A stretch of 64,000 bases of DNA from Marinobacter sp. es.048 (GTDB lineage: Bacteria; Pseudomonadota; Gammaproteobacteria; Pseudomonadales; Oleiphilaceae): contig NZ_FYFA01000002.1 of NCBI RefSeq assembly GCF_900188435.1, positions 558,001-622,000 on the forward strand. The letters run 5' to 3'. The position numbers were made by a program, and so were the translations under genes. Below, in pieces: positions 53,321 through 63,274 of this stretch. Each line of letters opens with the position of its first letter. The stretch's first letter is position 1. The notes beneath the pieces are model-generated. The model ran no database searches. It had not been told where the DNA came from and saw only the letters and a program-made list of their open reading frames with translations.

Positions 53321-54739
53321 ATGCTCTGGCTGTATCTGCATTTCCCGCACCTGGTGCTGGACCATATTCGGCGCACCCGTGAAGATCAGGGCGCCCTGGT
53401 GGTGGTTGAAGGCTCTGGCCAGAAGGTAATCCAGGCCTGCCCCGAAGCCAGGAGCCAGGGTATTCGTAGCGGCATGCGCCTGAAAACCGCCATCAGCCTG
53501 GCTCCGGATCTGGGCATGGTGCGAGCCGATGAAACTCAGGAGGCCAGGATTCTGGAAGATCAGGCCCGCTGGCTGTACCGCTATGCTGCCCATATTGTGC
53601 TGGTGCCGCCCGATGGCCTGCTGGCCGAAATTGGCAGCCTTCAAAAATTGTATGGTGGGCTGCCAGCCGTTTGGCAAACCGTGGAACAGGGGCTGAATGA
53701 GCGCCAGCTGAATGCCTGGATCGGTATTGGCTATACCCCTCTGGCGGCCCGGCTGATTGCCCGCGCCGGCAAGGGGGAATGCACGGCAGACAAGGGCCAC
53801 ATTCTTCGAAGCCTGAGCCAGATGCCCCTGCTGGCAGCGGAATTCAACGAGAAGGCGTGCACCCGCTTGCAGCGTCTGGGGCTGAACACATTGGGGGAGG
53901 TGTTTGATTTACCCCCCGGTGAACTGGCGCGGCGCCTGTCTCCGGAGTTGCTGGCCTACATCCAGAAAATCCAGGGCACCCGGCCGGATCCCCGCACGCC
54001 CTGGCAGCCGCCCCACTCGTTCCGGCAACAGGCGGATTTTGTGCAGGAAATAGAACACACCCAGGGGCTGCTGTTTCCGCTCCAGCGTATGCTCATCGAG
54101 CTGGAGGAGGATCTTTGCTGGCGCCAGCAAGATACCGACAGCTTGCGGCTGGTTCTCCGGCACCGGCATGCGGAACCAACCCGGCTGCAGATCCGCACGT
54201 CCGGGCCGGAACACAGGGCCGATAATTTCCTCAACCTGATTCGCCTGCGGCTGGAGCAGCATTCCCTGAGCGCCCCGATCGTCTCCATGGTTTTGCTGGT
54301 GAAGCGTTTCCTATCCCGGGAAGCGCCCTCCGGGCAGGATCTGCTGGGCGAAACCCAGGATCTGAATGAAGCCTGGCATACCCTGATCAGCCGGTTGCAA
54401 GCGCGTCTGGGCGACCAGGCCCTCAGGCAGCTCTCGCCTCAGGCGGATCATCGTCCCGAGCGGGCCTGGTCGGCCTCGGAAGTTCTGCGCAAAACCGGAA
54501 CGCCCCTCATACCGGCGGCAGAACTGCCCAGGCGGCCGCTCTGGTTGTTGAAAGGCCCGCAACCGCTAACTGAGGCGCCCGTTACCTGGTTTTCCGGGCC
54601 TGAGCGCATCAGCGGTGGCTGGTGGGATGGCCAGCGCGTGCACCGGGATTACTACATTGCCCAGTTGAACAGCGGTCAGTTGGCCTGGGTCTTCCGGGAC
54701 GCCCGGGAAGGCTGGTTTGTGCATGGGTGGTTTGGCTGA
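53321..54739 (+). CDS. imuB: DNA polymerase Y-family protein ImuB (non-catalytic mutasome hub)
   Basis: A 472-residue Y-family homologue. The first strand reads MLWLYLHFPHLVLDHIRR where active Y polymerases have the metal-binding D-x-D motif, so the catalytic aspartates are missing, as is known for ImuB. Later segments (AIGIGYTPLAARLIARAG-type helix-hairpin region and a C-terminal hub) are kept. It bridges the beta clamp, ImuA and DnaE2. Its stop overlaps the dnaE2 start by one base (TGATG). Confidence 0.92.
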   Translation: MLWLYLHFPHLVLDHIRRTREDQGALVVVEGSGQKVIQACPEARSQGIRSGMRLKTAISLAPDLGMVRADETQEARILEDQARWLYRYAAHIVLVPPDGLLAEIGSLQKLYGGLPAVWQTVEQGLNERQLNAWIGIGYTPLAARLIARAGKGECTADKGHILRSLSQMPLLAAEFNEKACTRLQRLGLNTLGEVFDLPPGELARRLSPELLAYIQKIQGTRPDPRTPWQPPHSFRQQADFVQEIEHTQGLLFPLQRMLIELEEDLCWRQQDTDSLRLVLRHRHAEPTRLQIRTSGPEHRADNFLNLIRLRLEQHSLSAPIVSMVLLVKRFLSREAPSGQDLLGETQDLNEAWHTLISRLQARLGDQALRQLSPQADHRPERAWSASEVLRKTGTPLIPAAELPRRPLWLLKGPQPLTEAPVTWFSGPERISGGWWDGQRVHRDYYIAQLNSGQLAWVFRDAREGWFVHGWFG

Positions 54740-57700
54740 TGTCCGGGCAGCAGTATGCGGAGCTGTTCTGCTTCAGTAATTTCACCTTCCTGACCGGCGC
54801 CTCTCATCCGCATGAACTGGCTGAGCGAGCACACGAGCTGGGCTACATCGCACTGGCCATCACCGATGCCTGCTCCGTTGCCGGCATTCCCCGGGCCTGG
54901 GCGGCGCTGGCAGAAAGCCCGGTCAAACTCATTACCGGCAGCTGGTTTGAGTTGTCAGATGCCTCCGCCGGCGCCACTCAGCCCCGCTTTATCCTTCTGG
55001 CCCGCACGCGCAAAGGCTATGGCCAGCTTTGCCAGTTGATCACTACCGGTCGTCGCCGGGCTGAGAAAGGCCATTACCAGCTGTTTTACCGGGACATTGA
55101 AACCCACACCCTGGATGACTGCCTGTGCCTGTGGCTGCCCCCCTCGCCTACCGAGGCAGATTCCGATCAGGCGCTGGCCTGCGGCGAGTGGCTGGCCCGC
55201 CTGTTTGACCCCCGGATCTGGATTGCGGCAGCCCGCACCCTGGAATCCGGCGAAGAGCAACGGCTGGCGCGGATACACTGGCTGGCCGATCAGTTGAGCA
55301 TTCCCGTGGCTGCCGTGGGCGAGGTGCACATGCACAGTCGGGAGCGTCAACCCCTGCAGGATGTACTCACAGCCCTGTGCAATCACACCAATCTGGAGAA
55401 TGCCGGCCACTGCCTGTTCCAGAATGGCGAGCGATACCTGCGCCCTATGCCCGTTCTGCAACGTCTGTTTCCGGGCGCCTGGCTACATGAAACCCTGGCC
55501 ATTGCCAGCCAGTGCACCTTTGAGCCCGGCAGCCTGCGCTATGAATACCCGCCAGATCTGGTGCCGGAGGGCGAAACCCCGGCTTGCTATCTGAAACGGC
55601 TGACCCGCGAAGGCGAGCGCCGGCGTTACCCGGATGGCACACCGCTGCAGGTTCAGAGCCTGATCCGCAAGGAGCTGGGCCTGATCTCGGAGATGAACTA
55701 CGAGCATTACTTCCTCACCATCCACGACATCGTGGACTTTGCCCGCAGCCGGGGTATTCTCTGCCAGGGCCGAGGTTCGGCGGCCAACTCTGCGGTTTGT
55801 TATTGTCTGGGCATCACCGAGGTGAACCCGGCCCGGGTGGAACTGCTGTTCGAGCGGTTTATTTCCAAAGACCGGAACGAGCCGCCCGATATCGATGTGG
55901 ATTTCGAGCATGAGCGGCGTGAAGAGGTTATCCAGTATATCTACCGGCGTTATACTCGTGAGCGCGCCGCCCTGGCTGCCACGGTAATCCGTTACCGTCC
56001 CAAGAGCGCCATTCGGGATGTCGGCAAGGCCCTGGGGTTTGATCCGGCACTGGTGGAGCAACTGCTGGAGGGCATCGACTGGCGGGACAAGGCCACCAAC
56101 TGGCGCCAGCAGATTCTGGACAAGAAAATCACCCGCAACCCACAGGTGGCGGACCAGTTCTTCACCCTGGTCAATACCCTGCTGGGCTTCCCACGGCACC
56201 TGTCCCAGCACGTGGGCGGTTTCGTGATCAGCGCCGGACCACTGGCCGAACTGGTACCGGTGGAAAACGCCGCCATGGCCGATCGCACCGTGATCCAGTG
56301 GGACAAGGACGATCTCGAGAGCCTGGGACTGATGAAGGTGGATGTGCTGGCCCTTGGTATGCTCTCCGCCATTCGAAAAGCGCTGGAACTGATCAGCGAT
56401 GAAAAAGGCGAGCCTTTCCGGATACAGGACATTCCCCAGGAAGACCGTGACACCTACTCCATGCTTCAGACAGGCGACAGCATCGGCGTGTTCCAGGTGG
56501 AATCCCGGGCCCAGATCAACATGCTGCCCCGCCTGAAACCGGAAACCTACTATGACCTGGTGATCGAAGTGGCCATCGTGCGGCCTGGCCCCATCCAGGG
56601 CGACATGGTGCATCCGTACCTGCGCCGCAAACACGGCCTGGAGCCGGTGGATTACCCGAACGATGCCGTGCGCAAGGTGCTGGAGCGCACTCTTGGCGTG
56701 CCCATCTTCCAGGAACAGGTGATCAAACTGGCCATGGTGGCGGCCGGTTTCTCCGCCGGCGAAGCCGATCAGTTGCGCCGGGCCATGGCGGCCTGGAAAT
56801 CCCACGGCGACCTGACCCCGTTCCGGGAAAAGCTGGTCACCGGTATGCTCGAGCGTGGTCACGATGCCGACTTCGCCGAACGGCTGTACCAGCAGATCTG
56901 CGGTTTTGGCGGCTATGGTTTCCCCGAATCCCACGCCGCCAGCTTTGCCCTGCTTGTCTACGTCTCCGCCTGGATCAAGCGGCACTATCCGGCGGCCTTT
57001 TACTGTGCCCTGCTGAACAGCCAGCCCATGGGATTCTATTCTCCGTCACAACTGGTGCAGGACGCGCGGCGGCACAATGTCACCGTGCTGCCGCCGGATG
57101 TAAACGCCAGCCAGTGGGATCACACCCTGCAAGGCGAAAACCGCCACCTGCGCCTGGGCCTGAGAATTATCCAGGGCCTGTCGGTTAATGGCGCCGAACG
57201 TATCCACCAGAACCGGCCAGCGGACGGCTACCGCTCTGCCAGCGAACTTCGCCGCCTGGCCGCCCTGAACCAGAGGGATATGGAACTGCTGGCCGGGGCC
57301 AACGCCATGCCGGCATTCACCGCCAATCGCCACCAGGCCTATTGGCAGCTGCTCGACCATGAGCAGCCCACGGAACTATTCGCTGAAGAAGCCACTGCCG
57401 ACTACCAGCCGGACTACTGCCAGCAACTCCCGGAACCCTCAGAAGGCCAAAACGTTCTTGCCGACTACGCCAGCCAGGGGCTCACCCTCCAGCGTCATCC
57501 CCTCGCGCTACTCAGGGAACAAGGGCATCTGAAGTTCTGCCTCAGTGCCGAGCAGCTCAAATCCACCAAAGCCGGGATCCCTGTCCAGGTTGCTGGCCTG
57601 GTCACCGGCCGCCAGCGCCCCGGCTCCGCCTCCGGCGTTACCTTCGTCACCCTGGAAGACGAAACCGGCAACGTGAACGTGGTGGTGTGGCTGGAAACGG

Positions 57701-57858
57701 CACGGCGGCAGCGGAAGCCGTTACTGACTGCCCGACTGCTGCATGTAAAAGGAGTGTTGGAGCGCCAGGGGGACATTGTGCATGTGATGGCAGGGCGGCT
57801 TTCGGATCTTAGCCATCTGATTCAGTCGTTACCTGTGAATTCCAGGAATTTTCATTAA
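54739..57858 (+). CDS. dnaE2: Error-prone DNA polymerase DnaE2
   Basis: A 1039-residue C-family polymerase. The N-terminal PHP domain starts ELFCFSNFTFLTGASHPHEL. The palm carries the metal-binding aspartates in EPPDIDVDFEHERREEVIQYIY and a further acidic residue region LMKVDVLALGML. The fingers include GDSIGVFQVESRAQ. The C terminus has an OB fold (PVQVAGLVTGRQRPGSASGVTFVTLEDETGNVNVVV). Last gene of the SOS operon, it performs mutagenic translesion synthesis with ImuA and ImuB. The start at 54739 overlaps imuB; the longer reading to 54622 is rejected. Confidence 0.95.
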   Translation: MSGQQYAELFCFSNFTFLTGASHPHELAERAHELGYIALAITDACSVAGIPRAWAALAESPVKLITGSWFELSDASAGATQPRFILLARTRKGYGQLCQLITTGRRRAEKGHYQLFYRDIETHTLDDCLCLWLPPSPTEADSDQALACGEWLARLFDPRIWIAAARTLESGEEQRLARIHWLADQLSIPVAAVGEVHMHSRERQPLQDVLTALCNHTNLENAGHCLFQNGERYLRPMPVLQRLFPGAWLHETLAIASQCTFEPGSLRYEYPPDLVPEGETPACYLKRLTREGERRRYPDGTPLQVQSLIRKELGLISEMNYEHYFLTIHDIVDFARSRGILCQGRGSAANSAVCYCLGITEVNPARVELLFERFISKDRNEPPDIDVDFEHERREEVIQYIYRRYTRERAALAATVIRYRPKSAIRDVGKALGFDPALVEQLLEGIDWRDKATNWRQQILDKKITRNPQVADQFFTLVNTLLGFPRHLSQHVGGFVISAGPLAELVPVENAAMADRTVIQWDKDDLESLGLMKVDVLALGMLSAIRKALELISDEKGEPFRIQDIPQEDRDTYSMLQTGDSIGVFQVESRAQINMLPRLKPETYYDLVIEVAIVRPGPIQGDMVHPYLRRKHGLEPVDYPNDAVRKVLERTLGVPIFQEQVIKLAMVAAGFSAGEADQLRRAMAAWKSHGDLTPFREKLVTGMLERGHDADFAERLYQQICGFGGYGFPESHAASFALLVYVSAWIKRHYPAAFYCALLNSQPMGFYSPSQLVQDARRHNVTVLPPDVNASQWDHTLQGENRHLRLGLRIIQGLSVNGAERIHQNRPADGYRSASELRRLAALNQRDMELLAGANAMPAFTANRHQAYWQLLDHEQPTELFAEEATADYQPDYCQQLPEPSEGQNVLADYASQGLTLQRHPLALLREQGHLKFCLSAEQLKSTKAGIPVQVAGLVTGRQRPGSASGVTFVTLEDETGNVNVVVWLETARRQRKPLLTARLLHVKGVLERQGDIVHVMAGRLSDLSHLIQSLPVNSRNFH

Positions 57859-57881
57859 GTTCGTCACTTGCAGGTTACGTC

Positions 57882-57914
57882 TGTCGGATTACGGCTTCGC
57901 CTAATCCGACCTAC
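57882..57914 (+). repeat. REP-like palindromic repeat, single unit, locus C
   Basis: One unit of the TCGGATTA...TAATCCGA family, with centre CGGCTTCGCC instead of the CGCTTCGC of locus A. It ends in CCTACA and has no inverted partner. It lies 24 bases after dnaE2 and 39 bases before the second long-hairpin element. Confidence 0.8.
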
Positions 57915-57953
57915 ATGATGCCTGTCTTTGATGAGAGAACTCCATGGATTCGG

Positions 57954-58063
57954 GAGTGGATAGGGGACCTTCTTTCAGGAATGTCTGTGGCCATGGATGG
58001 CCACAGTCAAGCGCACATGGATGTGCTCGTAGCGGTTCCTGAAAGAAGGTCCCCTATCCACTC
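57954..58063. repeat. Conserved-core long-hairpin element, copy 2
   Basis: A perfect 28-bp inverted repeat (57954-57981 with 58036-58063) encloses a 54-base core (57982-58035). The core holds two hairpins: CTGTGGCCAT/ATGGCCACAG (57985-57994, 57997-58006) and GCACAT/ATGTGC (58013-58018, 58021-58026), both tipped by CATGGATG. The core is in the opposite orientation to copy 1 and differs from it at one position. The arms are different in sequence but follow the same consensus (GGGGwCsyyCTyyCArrAA) next to the core. No protein is convincing. Confidence 0.85.
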
Positions 58064-58095
58064 TAACTCCAAAATTTTCAGTCTTATAAAACAAT

Positions 58096-58122
58096 AAAAC
58101 CCCGCTCGAAGGCGGGGTTTTT
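58096..58122 (-). terminator. Intrinsic terminator after oadB
   Basis: AAAACCCCGC (58096-58105), loop TCGAAG, GCGGGGTTTTT (58112-58122). The A/T flanks make it usable from both sides, ending the oadGAB transcript and any readthrough from dnaE2. Confidence 0.9.
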
Positions 58123-58139
58123 GTACTGCGGCGAACGAA

Positions 58140-59474
58140 TCAGCTCAACAGCTTGATCATAACACCGGCAGCAACCGCAGAGCCGATAACACCGGCCACG
58201 TTCGGACCCATGGCGTGCATCAGCAGGAAGTTCTGCGGGTTGGCTTCCAGACCAACCTTGTTGGACACCCGCGCTGCCATCGGCACCGCAGATACACCGG
58301 CAGAACCGATCAATGGGTTGATCTGCTCCTTGCTCACCTTGTTCATCAGCTTCGCCATCAGAACACCGGTCGCTGTGCCAACACCAAATGCCACAATGCC
58401 CAGACCCAGAATGCCGAGAGTCTGGCCGTCCAGGAACTTGTCTGCCATCAGTTTGGAGCCGACAGACAGACCCAGGAAAATGGTCACGATATTGATCAGT
58501 GCATTCTGGGCTGTGTCGCTCAAACGCTCCACTACGCCACACTCTCGCATCAGATTACCGAAAGTGAACATACCCAGCAGCGGCGCTGCGTCGGGCAGGA
58601 ACAAAACGACTGCAATCAATACCACAATCGGAAAAATGATTTTTTCCTGCTTGCTGACCGGGCGCAGCTGGCTCATTTTGATCTTCCGCTCCTCGGCGGA
58701 GGTCAATGCCTTCATAATGGGCGGCTGAATCATCGGTACCAGCGCCATGTAGGCGTAGGCAGAGACAGCAATTGCACCCAACAGATGGGGAGCCAGAACA
58801 CTGGAAACGTAAATGGACGTCGGACCATCTGCACCGCCAATGATACCGATAGCCGCCGCTTCCAGAATCGTGAAATCCAGAACCCCAGTCCAATCCAGCA
58901 GCGCGGCACCAATAACCGTACCAAAGATACCGAACTGTGCAGCAGCACCCAGCAGCAGCGTCTTGGGGTTGGCGAGCAGCGGCCCAAAGTCCGTCATAGC
59001 CCCCACACCCATGAAGATCAGTAGCGGACCAACCGTACTTCCGATAATAACGGAGTAGAAGTTATACAGCATGCCATTGCCGTAACCGAAGTCCTGGGCA
59101 AGGGAGTTCGCCATCGCCATTTCAGAGTAACTTGCCTCTTTAACGGCCTGCTTGAAGGCCTCCTTCAACTCGGGCGTTACCGCCTGCCCGGCCTGGTAAG
59201 CCACATCCAAGGGCGCAGCCAATGCGGCCAGAATCTGCGTTGCCTCGTTCTTCAGGGCAAAGTGGATGGCATTTTCCGCCGCAGTCAGGGCAAGACCTGC
59301 CTCCGGAATATTCGCCAGAATGCCGCCGAACCCGATGGGTACCAGAAGCAATGGCTCAAATTTCTTGTTAATCGCAAGATAGAGGAGCAAGAGGCCGATG
59401 GCGATCATGATCACCTGGCCGATCTCGATGTTGAACAGGCCACTACCTGTCCAGAGTGTCATTAATTTTTCCAT
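58140..59474 (-). CDS. oadB: Sodium-translocating oxaloacetate decarboxylase, beta subunit
   Basis: A 444-residue polytopic membrane protein of the OadB/GcdB/MmdB family. About ten hydrophobic segments are present, together with the sodium-binding signatures [18 protein letters not shown] and [20 protein letters not shown]. It decarboxylates carboxybiotin and exports sodium. The protein ends [20 protein letters not shown]. It lies 14 bases after oadA. The start at 59474 follows AAGGG. Confidence 0.94.
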   Translation of the reverse strand: MEKLMTLWTGSGLFNIEIGQVIMIAIGLLLLYLAINKKFEPLLLVPIGFGGILANIPEAGLALTAAENAIHFALKNEATQILAALAAPLDVAYQAGQAVTPELKEAFKQAVKEASYSEMAMANSLAQDFGYGNGMLYNFYSVIIGSTVGPLLIFMGVGAMTDFGPLLANPKTLLLGAAAQFGIFGTVIGAALLDWTGVLDFTILEAAAIGIIGGADGPTSIYVSSVLAPHLLGAIAVSAYAYMALVPMIQPPIMKALTSAEERKIKMSQLRPVSKQEKIIFPIVVLIAVVLFLPDAAPLLGMFTFGNLMRECGVVERLSDTAQNALINIVTIFLGLSVGSKLMADKFLDGQTLGILGLGIVAFGVGTATGVLMAKLMNKVSKEQINPLIGSAGVSAVPMAARVSNKVGLEANPQNFLLMHAMGPNVAGVIGSAVAAGVMIKLLS

Positions 59475-59488
59475 GGAATGCTGGCCCT

Positions 59489-61276
59489 TTATGCGATTGT
59501 CAGCATTTCGTCATCAGGGGAGACGGCATCACCGACCTTGATGAAGACTTCACCGATTGTGCCGGCTTTCGGTGCGCGAACCTCGGTTTCCATTTTCATG
59601 GCTTCGAGGATAATCATCACATCGCCCTCTTCAACGGTGTCACCCGGAGAAACCAGGACCTTGAAAATGTTGCCGCCCAGCGGCGCAACCACAGGCTCGC
59701 CTTCACCAGTTGCAGGTGCCGGAGCCGAGGAAGCGGCCGGTGCGGAAGCAGCACCGCCCTCGCCCTGGATCTGGCTGATCTCGCCGCCTTCGGAAACAGC
59801 AACAACAAACTTCTTGCCGTTCACTTCAACGGTGTAGGTCTCCGGGCCTTCAGACTTCTTGGCCGGAGCAGCGCTTTCGGCAGTCGGAACCGGCTCGAAC
59901 GCATCCGGGTTGTTACGGTTTTCCAGGAACTTCAGGCCAATCTGCGGGAACAGAGCGTAGGTGAGAACGTCGTCTTCCACGTTTTCCGCCAGCTTGATGC
60001 CTTTCTCGTCGGCCAGCTTCTTGAGCTCGTCAGTCAGTTTGTCCATTTCCGGCTCAAGCAGATCCGCCGGACGGCAGGTAACAGGCTCTTTCCCATCCAG
60101 AACACGCTCTTGCAGTTCCTTGTTCATTGCGGCCGGTGCAGCACCATACTCGCCTTTCAGGATTGCAGAGGTTTCCTTGGAGATGGACTTGTAGCGCTCG
60201 CCGGTCAGAACGTTCAGTACCGCCTGGGTACCAACGATCTGGGAAGTCGGCGTTACCAGAGGAATGAAGCCCAGGTCTTCGCGAACCTTGGGAATCTCGT
60301 CCAGAACCTGGTCGAACTTGTCGCTGGCGTTCTGCTCACGGAGCTGGTTTTCCATGTTGGTGAGCATACCACCCGGTACCTGGGCAATCAGGATACGGGA
60401 GTCGGTACCACGGAGGCTGCCTTCGAACTTCGCGTACTTCTTGCGCACCTGACGGAAGTAGCTGGCAATTTCTTCGAGCAGGTTCAGGTCCAGACCGGTA
60501 TCACGGTCGGTACCCTCAAGGATCGCAACCACGGCTTCGGTGGGCGAGTGACCGTAGGTCATACTCATGGAGGAGATGGCAGTATCCACATTATCGATAC
60601 CGGCTTCCGCAGCCTTGATGGCAGTAGCGGTCGACATGCCGGTGGTGGCGTGGCACTGCATGTGAATCGGGATATCCAGCTCTTTCTTCAGACGGCTGAC
60701 CAGATCGAAGGCCACGTACGGCTTGAGGATACCCGCCATGTCCTTGATCGCAATGGAGTCCGCACCCATATCGGCAACTTCTTTCGCCAGCTCTACCCAC
60801 ATCTCGATGGTGTGCACCGGGCTGGTGGTGTAGGCGATGGTGCCCTGGGCGTGCTTGCCGGTCTTGCGAACGGCCTTGATGGCGCGATCCAGGTTACGGG
60901 GATCGTTCATCGCATCAAAAATACGGAACACGTCGACGCCGTTCTCGGCGGCACGCTCACAGAAACGGTCAACCACATCATCCGCATAATGACGATAACC
61001 CAACAGGTTCTGGCCACGCAGAAGCATCTGCTGCTGGGTGTTGGGCATGGCTTTTTTCAGCTCGCGGATGCGCTCCCAGGGATCTTCGCCCAGGTAGCGG
61101 ATGCAGGAATCAAAGGTAGCGCCGCCCCAGGATTCCAGGGACCAGAAACCGACCTTGTCGAGTTTCTCGGCAATAGGCAGCATGTCATCCAGCCGCATAC
61201 GGGTGGCAAGCAGGGACTGGTGGGCGTCACGCAGGATAACGTCCGTAATCCCCAGCGGTTTCTTTGTGTCAGTCAT
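59489..61276 (-). CDS. oadA: Oxaloacetate decarboxylase, alpha subunit (carboxyltransferase and biotin carrier)
   Basis: A 595-residue soluble subunit. The carboxyltransferase TIM barrel has [19 protein letters not shown], the metal ligands in [10 protein letters not shown] and a catalytic Lys in [12 protein letters not shown] linker rich in Ala and Pro follows at about residues 470-520. The C-terminal biotinyl domain has the biotinylation motif [11 protein letters not shown]. It transfers CO2 from oxaloacetate to biotin, which OadB then uses. The start at 61276 (MTDTKKPLG) has AAGG upstream; the ATG at 61309 lacks one. Confidence 0.94.
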   Translation of the reverse strand: MTDTKKPLGITDVILRDAHQSLLATRMRLDDMLPIAEKLDKVGFWSLESWGGATFDSCIRYLGEDPWERIRELKKAMPNTQQQMLLRGQNLLGYRHYADDVVDRFCERAAENGVDVFRIFDAMNDPRNLDRAIKAVRKTGKHAQGTIAYTTSPVHTIEMWVELAKEVADMGADSIAIKDMAGILKPYVAFDLVSRLKKELDIPIHMQCHATTGMSTATAIKAAEAGIDNVDTAISSMSMTYGHSPTEAVVAILEGTDRDTGLDLNLLEEIASYFRQVRKKYAKFEGSLRGTDSRILIAQVPGGMLTNMENQLREQNASDKFDQVLDEIPKVREDLGFIPLVTPTSQIVGTQAVLNVLTGERYKSISKETSAILKGEYGAAPAAMNKELQERVLDGKEPVTCRPADLLEPEMDKLTDELKKLADEKGIKLAENVEDDVLTYALFPQIGLKFLENRNNPDAFEPVPTAESAAPAKKSEGPETYTVEVNGKKFVVAVSEGGEISQIQGEGGAASAPAASSAPAPATGEGEPVVAPLGGNIFKVLVSPGDTVEEGDVMIILEAMKMETEVRAPKAGTIGEVFIKVGDAVSPDDEMLTIA

Positions 61277-61317
61277 CGTGTCAGCCTTCTGTTTAAAGGT
61301 TCTAGTCATTTACCGGT

Positions 61318-61569
61318 TCACTTCTTGTGGCGCGACCGGAATTGTGCAATCGCCTTCTTGATGGCCTCGGCGGTGTCAGGGTCAACCGACGCGGGCGCCT
61401 TCGGCTTGGCACGTGGCGTTTTGGCCGGGGTTGCCGGCTCTGGCGGCGCAAACCGTCCTAAGAGTTTGGACATGAGGAGTGTCGCGAATACCAGAATAAT
61501 CAGGAACACGAACACAAACCCCATTCCGGCAATCATCAGATCAACGGCTTGTGACATCAGGTCAGTCAT
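61318..61569 (-). CDS. oadG: Oxaloacetate decarboxylase, gamma subunit
   Basis: An 83-residue protein with one N-terminal membrane helix (GMGFVFVFLIILVFATLLM), a Pro/Ala/Lys-rich linker and a basic tail ending FRSRHKK. This is the usual OadG arrangement that anchors the alpha subunit and helps bind Zn. First gene of oadGAB, with a candidate palindromic operator 58 bases upstream. Confidence 0.9.
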   Translation of the reverse strand: MTDLMSQAVDLMIAGMGFVFVFLIILVFATLLMSKLLGRFAPPEPATPAKTPRAKPKAPASVDPDTAEAIKKAIAQFRSRHKK

Positions 61570-61626
61570 ATCGAACAGCTACCTGTATTGATTTACGTTT
61601 CTCCCGAACTTTGCCCGGACTGACCA

Positions 61627-61644
61627 GTTAGACCAAAGTCTAAC
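61627..61644. promoter_or_regulatory. Candidate palindromic operator upstream of oadG
   Basis: GTTAGAC-CAAA-GTCTAAC is an 18-base perfect palindrome with seven-base half-sites, 58 bases from the oadG start. It suits a dimeric regulator (for example of the GntR or TetR type). The regulator is not identified. The remaining gap to dbpA (61570-61792) shows no gene. Confidence 0.5.
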
Positions 61645-61792
61645 AGGCTTCCGCAACAATTCGGGGGGCAAAATCCTGCGTAATTTACCGTTTTCAGTGC
61701 TCTCCGGCAACCTGAATAAAAAAATCTATACGGGGTTTCCGAGCGTCTCGGCCTGAAAAGACACCCATTTAAACAGAAGAATCAATTCTCAT

Positions 61793-63166
61793 TCATGCAT
61801 ATCGGACGCGTATTTTCCGACCTTTGACCTTGCCACTTTCAAGCCTGGCCAAAGCCTTACCTGCCAGAGCCTTTTCAACGGCCACAAAACACTGATGGTC
61901 GAACAGGTCAATCTTGCCAACAGCTTTCCCGGGCAAACCCGCTTCACCGGTTAACGCGCCCATAACATCCCCCGGACGGATCTTGTCCTTGCGGCCACCG
62001 GCAATACAAAGGGTTTTCATGGCAGGAGTGACGGGCTTCAGAGGCGTCATCAGCAGGGTCTCTGTGTCTGCCCACTCCACGCTGCGTCCTCTTTCAGATT
62101 CAATACGGGTGATCTTGTGGCCCTGGGCTGGTGTACAGAAGGTAACGGCATGGCCCTGCTCTCCCGCACGGCCGGTTCGCCCGATTCGATGAGTATGCAC
62201 CTCCGGATCCCGCGCAGGTTCAGCATTGATGACCAACGGCAGGGACTTGATATCAAGGCCTCGGGCAGCCACATCGGTAGCAACCAGGATAGAGCAGCTC
62301 TGATTGCCAAAGCGCACCAGCACACTGTCCCGATCCCTTTGTTCCAGGTCTCCATGCAACGGCAGCGCGGAAAAGCCTCGCTCACCCAGTTCCTGCGCCA
62401 TTTCGTCACACTGCTGTTTGGTGGTACAGAAAACAATACAGGACTCGGGCTGCCACTGGGAAAGCAGCGCCACGATGGCGTCCGATTTCGCGTGTGGCGA
62501 CACTTCGTAAAACAGCTCTTCAATATCGGGATTATCACCGGTGTCTTCAGCACGCACATCTACCGGGCTTTTCTGGTACTGCTTACTCAGCTCACGAATG
62601 GGCGCGGGCCAGGTGGCCGAGAACATCATGGTCTGGCGAGAGGGCGGGGTCTGCGACAGGATATCTTCCATCGCTTCCTGAAAACCCATGTCCAGCATTC
62701 GGTCCGCTTCATCAAGTACCACGGTTTTAAGCCGCGCCAGCGAGAGGGTCTGCTTGCGGAGGTGGTCCTGAATCCTGCCCGGAGTACCCACAACAATGTG
62801 GGCGCCATGGCTGAGCGATCCGATCTGGGGACCGATAGCAACACCGCCGCACAGAGTCAGCACCTTGATGTTGTCCCGGGCCCGCGCCAACTCCCGGATG
62901 GCCTTGGCCACCTGGTCTGCCAGTTCACGGGTTGGGCATAGCACCAGAGCCTGAACCGCAAATAGCCGGGGATTGAGGCGCTCGACCAGACTGATACCAA
63001 ATGCCGCCGTTTTTCCGCTACCGGTTTTGGCCATGGCAATGATGTCTTTCCCGGCCAGTCCCGGAGCAAGGGCCTTCGCCTGAATCTCTGTGGGCTGGGC
63101 AAAACCCAGCTGGTCGAGGTTCGAACGCATGGCTGCGGACAGGCCGAAGTCAGTAAAAGAAGACAT
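61793..63166 (-). CDS. dbpA: ATP-dependent RNA helicase DbpA
   Basis: A 457-residue DEAD-box helicase. Motif Q is FGLSAAMRSNLDQLGFAQPTEIQ. Motif I is MAKTGSGKT, motif II DEADR (a DEAD variant typical of some family members), motif III SATW, and motif VI HRIGRTGRAGE. The C-terminal RNA-binding domain (from about residue 380) targets hairpin 92 of 23S rRNA for 50S assembly. The DEADR in place of DEAD-plus-x keeps the core D-E-A-D. Confidence 0.93.
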   Translation of the reverse strand: MSSFTDFGLSAAMRSNLDQLGFAQPTEIQAKALAPGLAGKDIIAMAKTGSGKTAAFGISLVERLNPRLFAVQALVLCPTRELADQVAKAIRELARARDNIKVLTLCGGVAIGPQIGSLSHGAHIVVGTPGRIQDHLRKQTLSLARLKTVVLDEADRMLDMGFQEAMEDILSQTPPSRQTMMFSATWPAPIRELSKQYQKSPVDVRAEDTGDNPDIEELFYEVSPHAKSDAIVALLSQWQPESCIVFCTTKQQCDEMAQELGERGFSALPLHGDLEQRDRDSVLVRFGNQSCSILVATDVAARGLDIKSLPLVINAEPARDPEVHTHRIGRTGRAGEQGHAVTFCTPAQGHKITRIESERGRSVEWADTETLLMTPLKPVTPAMKTLCIAGGRKDKIRPGDVMGALTGEAGLPGKAVGKIDLFDHQCFVAVEKALAGKALARLESGKVKGRKIRVRYA

Positions 63167-63274
63167 AGAAGAAAATCCCGGAATCAGCGGAAGCTGGTTA
63201 TGAAGGCAATATAATGAGGGCGTATACTAGCCCGAAATGATACCAGAATCTGCAACGAAAGAACGGAGTTACTG

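Noticed and set aside
55483-56985. A 500-codon open frame on the minus strand
   Set aside because: Antisense to dnaE2; explained by high-GC codon bias.
59456-61591. A 711-codon open frame on the plus strand
   Set aside because: Antisense to oadA and oadG, both clearly coding; no motifs or ribosome site support it.
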